64,000 nucleotides of DNA from assembly GCA_964388485.1 (NCBI GenBank), contig CAYMAS010000001.1:177339-241338 (forward strand). The letters are read 5' to 3'. Under the pieces are notes generated by a model, which was not told where the DNA came from, searched no databases, and saw only the letters and a list, made by a program, of their open reading frames with translations. This document shows positions 37,603-47,449 of this stretch, in pieces. The stretch comes from JBCDKH01 sp964388485. GTDB taxonomy: Bacteria; Planctomycetota; Phycisphaerae; Tepidisphaerales; Tepidisphaeraceae. Each line of letters starts with the position of its first letter. Position 1 is the stretch's first letter. The position numbers and the translations under genes are program-made.

Positions 37603-38269
37603 GCGCGTGCCGACGGAGCAACTGAAGGCGTGGCGTGAGCGTCAGCGAGAGCTGGCTGCGGAGGCTGTGCGTCGCGGGTCGCTCACGAAGGTGAAGGTGG
37701 TTGCGGGGGTCGACTGTGCCTTCGACGGCGACGATATTCATGCGGTCGCCGTCGTATGGGGCATCGCAGGGCAAAAGGCGCTGAGAATTCGGCAGGTGCG
37801 GCGGCGTGTGGAGGTGCCATACGTCACCGGTTTTCTTAGTTTTCGAGAAGGACCGGCTGTGCACGAGGCACTCGACGCGGCTGGCGACGTCGACGTGATC
37901 CTTATCGACGGGCAGGGCGTTGCTCACCCACGAGGCTGCGGGTTGGCGACGCACATCGGCGTGGAGCGGAACGTGCCGACGGTCGGTTGTGCCAAGAGCC
38001 GGCTGTGCGGCGACTTCGATGAGCCGGGGCCGATGACGGGAGACGCGAGCGATCTGGTGTTACGCGACGAGGTGGTCGGGCGTGTGGTGCGAACGCGAGT
38101 CAAAACGAAGCCGCTGTTCGTCAGCGTCGGTCACCGGTGCTCACTCGAAAGTGCGGTGGATCTGGTGCTGCGATGCCGCACGAAGCTTCGCCTCCCGGAG
38201 CCGACGCGGCTGGCGGATCAGCTGGTCACAAGGGCGAAGCGGGGTGAGGACGTGACGGTCGAACCCTGA
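37586..38269 (+). CDS. nfi: Endonuclease V (deoxyinosine repair)
   Basis: 227 residues. Cuts DNA one base 3' of deoxyinosine to start repair of deaminated adenine. Active-site residues are in place: D43 in GVDCAF, Y79 in YVTGFLSFRE, E88, D108 in IDGQG and H114 in AHPRG, closely matching the Thermotoga enzyme. VGCAKSRLCG follows. The ATG lies inside the DUF58 gene (17-base overlap), so translation is coupled, although a functional link is not obvious. Confidence 0.93.
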   Translation: MFPRRERVPTEQLKAWRERQRELAAEAVRRGSLTKVKVVAGVDCAFDGDDIHAVAVVWGIAGQKALRIRQVRRRVEVPYVTGFLSFREGPAVHEALDAAGDVDVILIDGQGVAHPRGCGLATHIGVERNVPTVGCAKSRLCGDFDEPGPMTGDASDLVLRDEVVGRVVRTRVKTKPLFVSVGHRCSLESAVDLVLRCRTKLRLPEPTRLADQLVTRAKRGEDVTVEP

Positions 38270-38316
38270 GAACTCGCCCGTTCCGCGGGTGGCTCGCCTG
38301 CACTAGATTCGCACCC

Positions 38317-38829
38317 ATGTCAGACGGCTCCCCCACCAAGCAGGAAAAACTCGACAAGCTCGACAGTCTCGTTCGCGACATCGGCGTTGCGATGTTCACC
38401 ACGACCGACACGAACTCCCAGCGTCTCTACAGCCGCCCTATGGCTCTGTGCGGTGGGTACGACAACGGCGCGTTCTACTTCTTCACGTACAGCGACTCAA
38501 ATAAAGTCGATGAGTTCAAAGAGGATCGTCAGGTGAACCTCGCCTTCGGGTGCCCGAAGGACTCGAAGTTCGTCAGCGTCGCCGGCATTGCTAAGACGGA
38601 GACGGACCGGAGCGTGATGGAGGCCAAGTGGGACGAGTCGCTCAAGGCCTGGTTCGCCGATGGACTCGACACGCCGGGCATCATGCTGATCAAGGTGAGC
38701 GGCACCGAGGCGCAGTACTGGGACAGTCGGAACCAGACGATGCTGCACGCTTACGGCGTCCTTAAGGCGACGTTGACGGGTGAGCCGGTGCAGGATGCGG
38801 GCGACAACGAAACGGTTACGCTGCCCTGA
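38317..38829 (+). CDS. Pyridoxamine 5'-phosphate oxidase-like flavin protein (general stress protein 26 type)
   Basis: 170 residues with a split beta-barrel fold: VAMFTTTDTNSQRLYSRPMA, then FYFFTYSDSNKVDEFKEDRQVNLAFGC, and VSVAGIAKTETDR. This is the GSP26/pyridox_oxase_2 pattern, which binds FMN or other flavins. True PdxH residues are absent, so a stress-related reductase role is more likely than vitamin B6 synthesis. Its stop overlaps the ATG of the thioesterase gene (TGATG), so the two are coupled. Confidence 0.85.
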   Translation: MSDGSPTKQEKLDKLDSLVRDIGVAMFTTTDTNSQRLYSRPMALCGGYDNGAFYFFTYSDSNKVDEFKEDRQVNLAFGCPKDSKFVSVAGIAKTETDRSVMEAKWDESLKAWFADGLDTPGIMLIKVSGTEAQYWDSRNQTMLHAYGVLKATLTGEPVQDAGDNETVTLP

Positions 38830-39251
38830 TGGCAGCGAAGAAACCGGAGCGTCGTCTGGCCCTGCGGATGATGACGATGCCGAAGGACACGAATCCCTAC
38901 GGCACCGTCTTCGGCGGCGTGATCCTCTCCCACATCGACCAGGCCGGCTTCGTTGAGGCACGAAACCACGGCGCGCACCGTTGGGTCACGGCGGCCATGG
39001 AGAGCGTCAAGTTCGACGCGCCGGTCCTGCTCGGCGACATCGTCACGTTCTGGACCACGCCGGTAAAGAAAGGCACGACGAGCGTGACGGTCGAAGTCTC
39101 GGTGCAGAGCGAGCGGTACAACAGCGACGAGGTCGTCGACGTCACCACCGCAAAGCTCACGATGGTCTCCGTCGATCCGTCGGGCAAGCCGATCCCCTTC
39201 ACGACGCCAGCCACCGTGACGTACACAGCGGCACCGGTGAACCTGACGTAA
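38829..39251 (+). CDS. Acyl-CoA thioesterase, hotdog fold (YciA-like)
   Basis: 140 residues. Pattern of a single hotdog domain: MPKDTNPYGTVFGGVILSHIDQAGFVEA holds the conserved Asn-Gly-Gly-Asp region, then VKFDAPVLLGDIVTFW. Members hydrolyse acyl-CoA in the cytoplasm as hexamers. The start overlaps the upstream stop by one base. Chain length preference cannot be read from sequence. It converges on the SET gene. Confidence 0.85.
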   Translation: MAAKKPERRLALRMMTMPKDTNPYGTVFGGVILSHIDQAGFVEARNHGAHRWVTAAMESVKFDAPVLLGDIVTFWTTPVKKGTTSVTVEVSVQSERYNSDEVVDVTTAKLTMVSVDPSGKPIPFTTPATVTYTAAPVNLT

Positions 39252-39272
39252 CCGGTTACAACCACCTCTCCG

Positions 39273-39644
39273 TCATCGTCGGCTGAAGTCGATGGGCTCA
39301 GGGTCGTCCGGTTCGCCGTGGTAGTTGATGGTGATCTCGTCGCCGATGCGGATCGGACGGTGGGCGACGATCTTTAGCGTGGCCGGAGCGATCGGCTCCC
39401 AGCGGGCGTTGGCGAGCCAGCCGTGGTTGTAGAGTGAGCCGTAGCCAAGGGCGAGGCCGACGTGCTCGCCGCCAGTGATGTCTCGCCAATCGAAGACGTA
39501 GCGGCGCAGTGTCTCGTCGTCGAGCGCATCGGCAGCAAGGACGAGGACCGGGCATCGCTCGATGAGGTCGCCTGGCCTGAAAGTCTGCGTCGCGAAGACG
39601 CCGCGGCCGCGGTGCCCGGTCTGGCGAATGTCCAAGCCGCTCAT
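39273..39644 (-). CDS. SET domain protein-lysine methyltransferase-like protein
   Basis: 123 residues from ATG 39644. A minimal bacterial SET fold: GRGVFATQTFRPGDLIERCPVLVL, then a YNHGWLANARW segment (the NH-x-x-x-N pseudoknot) and DEITINYHGEP with the catalytic Tyr. It would methylate a lysine of a protein using SAM; no post-SET cysteines are present. ATGA overlap with the upstream methyltransferase gene implies coupling. The target is unknown, and a flagellar or ribosomal protein would be plausible but is speculative. Confidence 0.83.
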   Translation of the reverse strand: MSGLDIRQTGHRGRGVFATQTFRPGDLIERCPVLVLAADALDDETLRRYVFDWRDITGGEHVGLALGYGSLYNHGWLANARWEPIAPATLKIVAHRPIRIGDEITINYHGEPDDPEPIDFSRR

Positions 39645-40267
39645 TGCGTCTTCGTCAAGATGAATCGATGCCCGAAGGCGAACTGAAAGTCGGCACCGCT
39701 GCGGCGGGCCAGTTCCCGCGCCTCCGTCGGCGACCAGGCCTGCCGAACGCTCAATCTTGCGTCGTGCCGAACCATCGGCATCGAAAGGAGCGTGAACAGC
39801 CAAATCCACATCGCCGCCCGTCGCCGCCGCAGGAGGTCGCTGGCGACCCAGCCGCGACGGCTGACTCGGTCCATCTCGCTGAGCAGCCGCAAAGCCGTTG
39901 GCGTGTCGAAATGGTGCAACGCCATCTGGCAGACCGCGACGTCGAACGCATTGTTTTTGAACGGCAAGGTCATCGCATCGCCTCGCACGAGCATCACGCC
40001 CGACTCGGCTTTAGCGGCAAAGGCGAGCGTCCCGCTGTGAAAGTCGAGGCCGACGTAGCGGGCATCGGTGTACCCGCGGAAGTCGCACGATCCACAGCAG
40101 ACATCGAGCACCGACGTCGGCTCCATCGCGCTAACCACCTTCGCCGTCGCCCGGTTGTACCCGAGTGTCGTGTTGATTCGACGGATAAACCGCAGTGATT
40201 GTCCCAACGCCGCGGGGTCGGCGTCGGGTGCGTCCATCCACTCCGGCTCGTCCAGTCGCCGCTTCAC
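39641..40267 (-). CDS. Class I SAM-dependent methyltransferase
   Basis: 208 residues. SAM-binding motif I is VLDVCCGSCDF, motif II YVGLDF, and a later VRGDAMTLPFKNNAFDVAVCQMALHHF gives motifs III and IV. The cysteines in motif I are unusual but compatible. A hydrophobic stretch (AAMWIWLFTLLSMPMV) may bind a membrane or a hydrophobic substrate, as in quinone or lipid methyltransferases of the Methyltransf_11 group. Eleven bases downstream of fliD and overlapping the SET gene. Confidence 0.85.
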   Translation of the reverse strand: MKRRLDEPEWMDAPDADPAALGQSLRFIRRINTTLGYNRATAKVVSAMEPTSVLDVCCGSCDFRGYTDARYVGLDFHSGTLAFAAKAESGVMLVRGDAMTLPFKNNAFDVAVCQMALHHFDTPTALRLLSEMDRVSRRGWVASDLLRRRRAAMWIWLFTLLSMPMVRHDARLSVRQAWSPTEARELARRSGADFQFAFGHRFILTKTQ

Positions 40268-40278
40268 GTCGAACGACG

Positions 40279-43017
40279 TTACGAGTCGTTGGAGTTGCCG
40301 TTGCTGGAGAAGGAACTGAAGCTCGGGATCGACGACAGCTGCTGCTGTTGGAAGTTGAGCTCCGACAAGGCGAGTTCCATGTCAAGGAACTGCTTCTGAA
40401 GCTGCTGCTCCTTGACGAGGACTCGCTCCTCGATCAACGCGATCTGCTCCTCGAAGGCGCTGTTCTTTTCATCGAGCAGGTCGCTTGCTCGCGTCATGAC
40501 GCCATCGACCGGATCGGTCAGCTTCGAGACGACGTCCTGCAGGCGGTGGCCGAAGCCGTTGCGACTGCTCTCGCTGTCGGTGTCGAGCTTCGTGAACATC
40601 TCCTTGACCGCATCCGGGTCGTCGAGGTACGCCTCGCGGAAGCGGTCTTCGTCGAAGTCCAGCTTCGCCCCTTCGCCGATCCGCAGGCCGACGTCGCTGA
40701 GGATGCGGTATCGGCTGTTGCCCGTGTCGTAAGTCTCGTTCAGCAGGGCGTAGAGGTCGCGTTCGACCTTGCTGATGCTCGTGTCGCCCAGCAGGGCTCC
40801 GCGGCGGTTTGTTTCGCTGTTGAAGCCGCTGTTATCGTCGATTTCGTCACGGATCGCGTTGAAGCTTTTGACGGTCTCGCGAAGCGACTCAAAGAGCGAC
40901 TCGTCATCCTGTGCCACGGTGACCTCGATGGGCTCCCCGCGGGAGGTACCACGAAGGTCAAGCGTCACGCCCGGCAGGACGTTCTCGATGGTGTTGCTCG
41001 TGCCGGTGATTGCCAGCGGCGGCAGGCCGTTGCCGCCGCCGATGAAGACGCTCGCGTCGCGGGCGCGGGCGATGGTCGTACTCGTGATACCCGTGGTGCC
41101 GCCATCAAAGTTGAATGCACCGGCCGCGCCCCCTTGGCGAGACGTCAGCGACAGTCGCCATGGCTCGACACCGCTGCCGTCGTCGACCAGGTTCGCCCTC
41201 ACGCCGAAGCCGAGCTCGTTGATCTTGTCCTGTACGTCCTCCAGCGTGTCGCCGGCTTCGACTTCAACGGCGCGCTCGAATGAGCCGTCCGCGACGCCGG
41301 TGTCGAAGCTGCCCTCGATGCCGAGCCGCACTGCCGATCCACCGAGCGTGTCGGCGATGACGAGCGGGTTGGCTCCGCCGCTGGTGTCTTCGACGAGAAG
41401 TCCGTCACCGTTATCGTTGATACGAGCATTGACGTCGATGCCGAGGGCGTTGATCGCGTCGATGACGTCGCCGAGAGTGTCGTAGGTGCCGAGGGAAAGA
41501 TCGAGCTCCGCTTCGCCGCCGTTGCCATCGGTGAAGGTGATGGTGCCGTCGCCGACGTCGCGGCCGACGTCATAGCCGTCGAGGCTGGTCGATCGGGTGA
41601 TCCAGGCAAACTGTAAGTTGCCGCTGTCGACCTCGCTGGCCGAGTGCGTGCCAGCCAGGTTCAAGTTAGCGGCGGCGTTGCCGGTGAGGTCGCTGACGAC
41701 GAGATCGCCCGTGCCGTTGGTGGTGTCCAAAAGGACGATGCCGTTGCCCGCGTCGTTGATTCGCGCCTCGACGCCGATGCCGCTGTCGTTGATCTCGTCG
41801 AGGACGCGGTTGAGGTGTTCGCTGCTGGCGTCGATGGTGGCGGTGTTGCCGAGCCGGTCGGTGATCCGGATGTCGCCACCGTCGAGTCCTTGCCCGCCGT
41901 TGAGCGAGTCGGTCATGACCTGGCCGAGCTTGGCCTGCGTAAATTCGCCGGCGAAGGCATCGGCTCGGTCATTGAAGTCGATGCCGAGGGCTTCAGCAAC
42001 GCCATTCCCGTTGAGGCTGCTGATCTCAAGGAAGCCGTTCTTCCCGGTGTTGTCGTTGACGAGGAACCAGCTTCGATCCGTCTCCAGGCTGAGCGTCACC
42101 TCTCCACCGGTCGCCGTGTTGAAGCGCTCGATGACATCGCCGACCGTGCGGGCTCCGCTGAGATCGACCTGATACGTGCCGTTGTGGCGGTCCTTGACCT
42201 CGATCACGCTGTTGACGTCCGTCGGCACGCCGCGGCCTTCGTTGAGCTGCGCTAGGAGTGAATCCTCCTTGAGGTAGACAAGGTCGCCGCCGTTGATCTT
42301 GGTCGCGGTGACAGTGGCAGCTTCATCGACTGTCAGGCGAAGGTCGGTCGCCGTCGTGCCGCCACTGAGATCGCGAACGCGTAGCGACTCCGAGCCGCCG
42401 CTTTGATCGAGTAAGACGAGTTGGTCCTCTTCGATCACCGCCTCGACGTCGAAGCTGTCGCTGAGGTTGATGGCTTCGGCGACCTCTTCGAGCGTCAGCA
42501 TGCCCGTCGTCTCCACCACACCGCTGCGGCCCGCGGCGTCGGTGATGCGAAAGCTGCCCGCCGCGACGCCGTCGAAGCCGTTGAGATCCGCCAGCTTCGT
42601 CTCGCTCTGCAGCTGCCCACCGCCGACTTCGAAGGTCATCGTACCGGCCGGCACTTCGCTGGTCTTGCTGGCGAACCCGCTGCTGATGCTCTGCTGACTC
42701 TGGACGAGCGAGCGAACCTCCACATTGTAGCGGCCTGCCGGAGCACCCACCTTCGCCGTAACGCCCAAAGCCGCTTCATTGGCACTGGTCGCTCGGACGG
42801 CTTCGAAGGTGCTCGGCTTACGAAGGTCGGTGCCGTTGCCTTTGAGCGCGTTGAGCCGCGTCGAGACGGTGGTGAGGGCGACCTGGATCGAGCTCGTCTG
42901 CGCGATACGCGACTGCAATGTCTGGATCGGCTGACGCTCGAGTTGGACGAGCTGCGAGATGATCGACTGCGTGTCGATGCCGCTGACGAGTCCGATGCTG
43001 CTGGAGATGGTGCCCAT
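40279..43017 (-). CDS. fliD: Flagellar hook-associated protein 2 (FliD, filament cap), enlarged
   Basis: 912 residues, longer than the usual 450-700. FliD caps the flagellar filament tip and folds flagellin subunits. N-terminal FliD domain: SSIGLVSGIDTQSIISQLVQLERQPIQ. The C-terminal domain (SLRETVKSFNAIRDEI to the end) is also typical, with coiled-coil ends. Between them are about five flagellin-IN-like repeats of pattern D-T-L-x-D-V-x-x-x-I-N (LTLEEVAEAIN, RTVGDVIERFN, HLNRVLDEIN, DTLGDVIDAIN, DTLEDVQDKIN), which explain the extra length. It is the only flagellar gene in the window, inside an otherwise unrelated minus-strand run. It implies a motile stage. Confidence 0.93.
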   Translation of the reverse strand: MGTISSSIGLVSGIDTQSIISQLVQLERQPIQTLQSRIAQTSSIQVALTTVSTRLNALKGNGTDLRKPSTFEAVRATSANEAALGVTAKVGAPAGRYNVEVRSLVQSQQSISSGFASKTSEVPAGTMTFEVGGGQLQSETKLADLNGFDGVAAGSFRITDAAGRSGVVETTGMLTLEEVAEAINLSDSFDVEAVIEEDQLVLLDQSGGSESLRVRDLSGGTTATDLRLTVDEAATVTATKINGGDLVYLKEDSLLAQLNEGRGVPTDVNSVIEVKDRHNGTYQVDLSGARTVGDVIERFNTATGGEVTLSLETDRSWFLVNDNTGKNGFLEISSLNGNGVAEALGIDFNDRADAFAGEFTQAKLGQVMTDSLNGGQGLDGGDIRITDRLGNTATIDASSEHLNRVLDEINDSGIGVEARINDAGNGIVLLDTTNGTGDLVVSDLTGNAAANLNLAGTHSASEVDSGNLQFAWITRSTSLDGYDVGRDVGDGTITFTDGNGGEAELDLSLGTYDTLGDVIDAINALGIDVNARINDNGDGLLVEDTSGGANPLVIADTLGGSAVRLGIEGSFDTGVADGSFERAVEVEAGDTLEDVQDKINELGFGVRANLVDDGSGVEPWRLSLTSRQGGAAGAFNFDGGTTGITSTTIARARDASVFIGGGNGLPPLAITGTSNTIENVLPGVTLDLRGTSRGEPIEVTVAQDDESLFESLRETVKSFNAIRDEIDDNSGFNSETNRRGALLGDTSISKVERDLYALLNETYDTGNSRYRILSDVGLRIGEGAKLDFDEDRFREAYLDDPDAVKEMFTKLDTDSESSRNGFGHRLQDVVSKLTDPVDGVMTRASDLLDEKNSAFEEQIALIEERVLVKEQQLQKQFLDMELALSELNFQQQQLSSIPSFSSFSSNGNSNDS

Positions 43018-43114
43018 GATGAGTCGCGGACCGAAGACGGCCCACCTGTGAATCGGCTAGTTCCCAGGGCGAGTGATCCTGCGTTATCGGGACCGGGCCA
43101 TTATCGGACGCTCG

Positions 43115-44080
43115 TCATGCCGCATCCAGCAGGGGCTTGATCCGCGGGACGAACCGACGCACCGCTTCATAAACGCCACCTTGATCGTTGCTCGGTGCGA
43201 CCCAGGACGCGACGGCCTTGCACTCGTCGCAGCCGTTGGCAACGACGACGGCGGTGCCGGCGGCTTTGAGCATGTCGAGGTCGTTGATCGCATCACCCAC
43301 GGCCATCGAGCGACGCGGGTCGATGCCGTAGTGCTTGCACACGGCCCGCAATGCCACATCCTTGCCCGCCTGGTCACTCATGACCTGCACGAGGTCGGGA
43401 TCGGCATGAACGACCTTCGCCACATAGCCGTAGCGGGCTCGCAGCGCTTCCCGAACCCGTGCCACCTTTCGCGGCTCGGCGAGGAACATGAGCTTCGTCG
43501 TGTTCTGCTTGCCCCAGGCCGAGAGCGGGGCAACGACATCGGGCCGGAACAGCTTGCCGGTGACGGTGGTTCGATACGGATCGTGTCGGTCCGTGTACCA
43601 GCGGTCGACCACCTCCGCCGCCACCTGCACGTTCGGCACGACCTCGCGCGCCAAGGTCGCCATCTCCCAGACCAGGTTGCCCGCCATCGGGAAGTGCTTC
43701 ACCGGCCGACCGGCCCGGGGATCCCAGAGCAAGGCACCGTTGTAGTTGATCTGCCAAGTGTCGAGGCCGAGACCTTCGTAGATTTTTCGGCACGATCGCG
43801 GCGGACGGGCGGTCGCAAGCACCACCTTCACGCCGACGTTTCCGAGCATCTGCAGCGCCCGCACCGTCGGGCCGTCGATGCGCTTCTTGCTGTCGAGCAG
43901 TGTCCCGTCAAGGTCGAGGGCAATGAGATCGACGGACTTCTCCCGCCGCTCTAGAAGGCGACGAAGCCAGGCCAGCGGGCTTCGCGTGAAGCGAAGGCGT
44001 GGCTGATCGTCATCGACGACTCGAGCCGAGGCTGTAGTGATCTGTGTCACGAGGGGCGGCCTCTTCGTTGCTTTAGGCAA
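43115..44080 (-). CDS. HAD-superfamily hydrolase, Cof/YbiV-like
   Basis: 321 residues. HAD motif I DLDGTLLDS, motif II VLATARP, a large cap (C2B type) and motif IV GDAINDLDML. A phosphatase acting on sugar phosphates or similar metabolites in the cytoplasm. The first 45 residues are polar and Arg-rich and precede the conserved start VDLIALDLDG; an in-frame downstream start is possible. It lies between addA (45-base gap) and fliD (97-base gap) on the same strand. Confidence 0.87.
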   Translation of the reverse strand: MPKATKRPPLVTQITTASARVVDDDQPRLRFTRSPLAWLRRLLERREKSVDLIALDLDGTLLDSKKRIDGPTVRALQMLGNVGVKVVLATARPPRSCRKIYEGLGLDTWQINYNGALLWDPRAGRPVKHFPMAGNLVWEMATLAREVVPNVQVAAEVVDRWYTDRHDPYRTTVTGKLFRPDVVAPLSAWGKQNTTKLMFLAEPRKVARVREALRARYGYVAKVVHADPDLVQVMSDQAGKDVALRAVCKHYGIDPRRSMAVGDAINDLDMLKAAGTAVVVANGCDECKAVASWVAPSNDQGGVYEAVRRFVPRIKPLLDAA

Positions 44081-44125
44081 GTCGCGCCTGAATGCGGAGC
44101 AGCTTCGGCGAGAACCGTCACCTCG

Positions 44126-47100
44126 TCAAGAAACCCGCCCGGGCTTGAAGACGCCGAGATGGGTGGTGCGACGGTCATCGATCGTCAAGAGGAAGCCGCT
44201 CGAAGGCTGACGCGTCACGCGACTCGTCATCACCGCCAGTCGGCGGGCTCGTCGGCGGGTCCAGGGGCCGACGACACTACCGATATCGACGCTAATCGTC
44301 GTATGGTTGAGCCGCGGGAAGACGACCAGCAGTGGCAGCGTCGCCCGACGCATGAGACCGGTCCGGCGACTCGACCACAGCAGCGGCACGTTGACGCGAA
44401 TCTCGCCCTCGTGTTCGCGAGCGAGCGCAACGGGCTCGGTCGACAGAATCCAACGAGCGATCGGCTCGTCCTCGGTCGAGCCGTTGCACCAATCGACTGC
44501 CGCAAGTTGCCGTTGCAGCTTAAGCGACGGTCCTCCCGAAGCGATCTGGCGAGCGGCAGGCTTGGCGGCTCTCGTCAGATCCGTCGCCAGCGGCTGGATC
44601 CGCCGCAGCGGCGGCGCGGGATCTTCAGTCAAAGCAGCGCGGGCGAGAATCGGCTCCGGGACCTTCGCGACCTCCTCACGTCGTGACTCCTGCTCCAGCG
44701 CCCCGATCGCCTCGACCTGGAACAGCGGCAAGTGTCCGACCACGCTCAGCAACCAACCAACGAAGCTGCCGCCGCTAAGCACTGGATGATCCGCCAACGG
44801 CTCCTCTGTGGTCGGACGCGACTCGACACCATCGGCCGCCTTGTTCATGTGTCCGACGCAAACAAGATGCTCTCGTGCCCGCGTCATCGCGACGTACAGC
44901 AGCCGCAACTCTTCGGCGAGCGTCGCCCGCTTCTGACCTTCAGATGCGACAAGCCATTGCGGCGACGGGTAGCGAATCTCCTTCCGCCGATCCACCGCTT
45001 GCACAGCCAACCCGTGCTCGGCATCGACGATGACGCGGTTGTTTGAGTCGCGAAGATTGTGTCGCTTTCCACATCCGGCCAGGACGACGACCGGGAATTC
45101 TAAGCCCTTTGCCGCGTGAATGCTCATGACGGTGACAGCGTCACCCGCCGCCGCAACACCGCTCACGGAACTGCTTGACGAAGCGACGGCATCATGTTGT
45201 TCGAGGAACAAGCTGATACCCGCCCCGCGTCTGGCGTCGTCGAAGTCGCCGGCTCGCTCGATCAATAGCTGCAGATGGTTCACCCGCTCGGCACCATCGC
45301 TTAGGCCGGCGACGAACGTGTCGTAACCCGTTTGCCGCACCACGTGCCTCATGACGTCCGCCACCGGCTGATGCCACGACGCACCACGCCAAGCCTCGAC
45401 CTGCTGCAGGACATCCGCCAACGGCTTCGCCTCGGGCTCGTCCGACGCCGTCAGCTTGATCGCACCGGTGGCGAACGTGTCGTCGTCGCCCGTTGCCAGC
45501 CGGATCTTCGCGAGCAGGTCGCTCCGCTCGATCGATTCCGGGAGCCGCGCCAACGGCGACCGCAGGAACGTCGCCAACGCCAGCTCGTCGTGCTCGTCCA
45601 CCAGCAGACGCAAGACCGCCACGACGTCCTGCACTTCCTGCGACGCCAGCAGATCACCGCCGGCCAACGTGCGGCACGGAACCCCTGCCCGCCGCATCGT
45701 CGACGCGAAACGTCCTCCGGACTTGCTCGGCGACCGCATGAGCACAGCAACGTGCCGCGGCTCCAGCGGGATCGTTTTGCCGCCTTCGACGATCGTCTCG
45801 CCCGCATCGATCCAGCCGCGCACCAGCGACGCGACGTGCAGGGCCTCACGCTCCACTTGATCGTCGTCGTCGTCTGGATCTGCTTCGCCGTCGAGCACGT
45901 GCACCGCCGTCGGCCGCGTGGCAAGAGAACCCGCTTCGACATCGGTAGGCACCAGTGCGTGTCCATCGGCGTAGTCAATCTCGACCGTCTCGGCGTCGCT
46001 CATCAGCCGGGACATGACGTGGTTCGTCGCGTCGATGACGCTCGCGACGCTGCGAAAGTTGTTCTGCAGGTTGACCCTCAACGACGGGTCGTCGGCCGTT
46101 GCCTGAAGACGCTGCTGAAACCTTCTGGGATCGGCGTGACGGAAGCGATAGATGCTCTGCTTCACATCGCCGACGACAAACAGGTTGCCACCCCGTTGGT
46201 CGTCGGCCGGTCGGCTGAGGAAGCCGACGAGTTCGTCCTGCAGTGCGTTGAGGTCCTGCGACTCGTCGATGAGCACGTGCCTGAACCGCCGCCGCTGTGC
46301 AGCGACGAGAGACGGATCGTTCCGCAGCAGCGACAAGGCGAGGTGCTCGATGTCGCTGAAGTCGAGGCCGCGAACCCGCCGCTTTTCCCGCGTGTAGAGC
46401 TGATCGAAGCGGCGGATGAGTTCGACGAGCGTCGTCGTCGTGGGGACGGTCGAAGCAACGGCTTCCTGCTGCGTCTCGTCATCCTGCGCCAGGATGGTCG
46501 ACAGTGGTCCCTTCTCCAGAGCGTCGCGCACCGCCTTGACGGCGTCGGCCAAGTGCTGCCGCTGCGGGATCTTCGCACCGCCTCGCAGGGTCACGTCTGG
46601 TGCCAAGTTCGCCGCCGATGCCGCGACGAGGTCGCCGTTATCGATTGCGGCCAGAACACGATCGCCAACGTCCAGCCACTGCTCGCCCGCCTCCGTCAGC
46701 TTCGCAAGCTTCGGGTACTCGCGAGCGACGATTAAGGCCGATCGCAGCGTGTCGAGCATCGGCCGAACCGACACCGCGGCAACGCGAGCGACAGCGACGA
46801 GCGGTCTCTGGAGGTCGTCCCGATTCGCAAGGCGACTGACGGAACCGTCGAGATAATCCTGCGGGTCCGGCAGACTCCAGATGGTGCCACGAACGTCAAC
46901 CAGGGTCTCGGCGAGCACCGCGAGATTGCCGTCGAATAGATCATCGAGCAAGGCAGCGACGTCAACGGCAAGTTCGTCATCGGCCAACGCGCGGTCGACC
47001 GTCTCCCGTGCCGCCTGCTGGCGCATCGCGTCGGCTTGATCGTCTGCGATTACGCTGAACGCCGCATCGACACCCGCCGCTGCGTGGTTCTTGCGGACGA

Positions 47101-47449
47101 GCGTGGAGCAATAGGCGTTCAGCGTCGAGATAGCTGCCGAGGGCAGATAATCGATTTCGTGCAGCAGCTTGGCTCGCATTGCGTCGTCTTCTGCAGTCGC
47201 CGCAGCCGTCGCCAGTCTCTGCGCTATTCGGCTCCGCATTTCTGCTGCCGCCGCGTTGGTGAAGGTCGCGACGAAGATCTCGCCCGCGCCGCACGAATCG
47301 CCACCGTCACCACCGTTTTGGACCAGCTCAACGAAACGGCCCGCCAGCACGGCCGTCTTGCCGCTGCCTGCCGCAGCGCTGACGACCAGCGGCCTGCCGA
47401 CCGTCTGGACCGCCGTCCGCTGATCCTCCGTCCAACGCACCTCAGCCAT
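44126..47449 (-). CDS. addA: AddA-like UvrD/Rep helicase, nuclease domain degenerate
   Basis: 1107 residues from ATG 47449. An SF1A helicase subunit of AddAB, which unwinds double-strand breaks for RecA repair. Helicase motifs are complete: Walker A SAAAGSGKTA, DESQDLNALQ, the MSIHAAKGLEFPVVVLAG block and RLLYVAMTRAREHL. After motif VI only about 260 residues remain. The usual C-terminal nuclease motifs (IDRI/IDLV...DYKT...Q-x3-Y) are absent; a residual strand pattern is left. Its start overlaps the addB end by eight bases. So it looks like a helicase-only AddA. See findings. Confidence 0.88.
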   Translation of the reverse strand: MAEVRWTEDQRTAVQTVGRPLVVSAAAGSGKTAVLAGRFVELVQNGGDGGDSCGAGEIFVATFTNAAAAEMRSRIAQRLATAAATAEDDAMRAKLLHEIDYLPSAAISTLNAYCSTLVRKNHAAAGVDAAFSVIADDQADAMRQQAARETVDRALADDELAVDVAALLDDLFDGNLAVLAETLVDVRGTIWSLPDPQDYLDGSVSRLANRDDLQRPLVAVARVAAVSVRPMLDTLRSALIVAREYPKLAKLTEAGEQWLDVGDRVLAAIDNGDLVAASAANLAPDVTLRGGAKIPQRQHLADAVKAVRDALEKGPLSTILAQDDETQQEAVASTVPTTTTLVELIRRFDQLYTREKRRVRGLDFSDIEHLALSLLRNDPSLVAAQRRRFRHVLIDESQDLNALQDELVGFLSRPADDQRGGNLFVVGDVKQSIYRFRHADPRRFQQRLQATADDPSLRVNLQNNFRSVASVIDATNHVMSRLMSDAETVEIDYADGHALVPTDVEAGSLATRPTAVHVLDGEADPDDDDDQVEREALHVASLVRGWIDAGETIVEGGKTIPLEPRHVAVLMRSPSKSGGRFASTMRRAGVPCRTLAGGDLLASQEVQDVVAVLRLLVDEHDELALATFLRSPLARLPESIERSDLLAKIRLATGDDDTFATGAIKLTASDEPEAKPLADVLQQVEAWRGASWHQPVADVMRHVVRQTGYDTFVAGLSDGAERVNHLQLLIERAGDFDDARRGAGISLFLEQHDAVASSSSSVSGVAAAGDAVTVMSIHAAKGLEFPVVVLAGCGKRHNLRDSNNRVIVDAEHGLAVQAVDRRKEIRYPSPQWLVASEGQKRATLAEELRLLYVAMTRAREHLVCVGHMNKAADGVESRPTTEEPLADHPVLSGGSFVGWLLSVVGHLPLFQVEAIGALEQESRREEVAKVPEPILARAALTEDPAPPLRRIQPLATDLTRAAKPAARQIASGGPSLKLQRQLAAVDWCNGSTEDEPIARWILSTEPVALAREHEGEIRVNVPLLWSSRRTGLMRRATLPLLVVFPRLNHTTISVDIGSVVGPWTRRRARRLAVMTSRVTRQPSSGFLLTIDDRRTTHLGVFKPGRVS

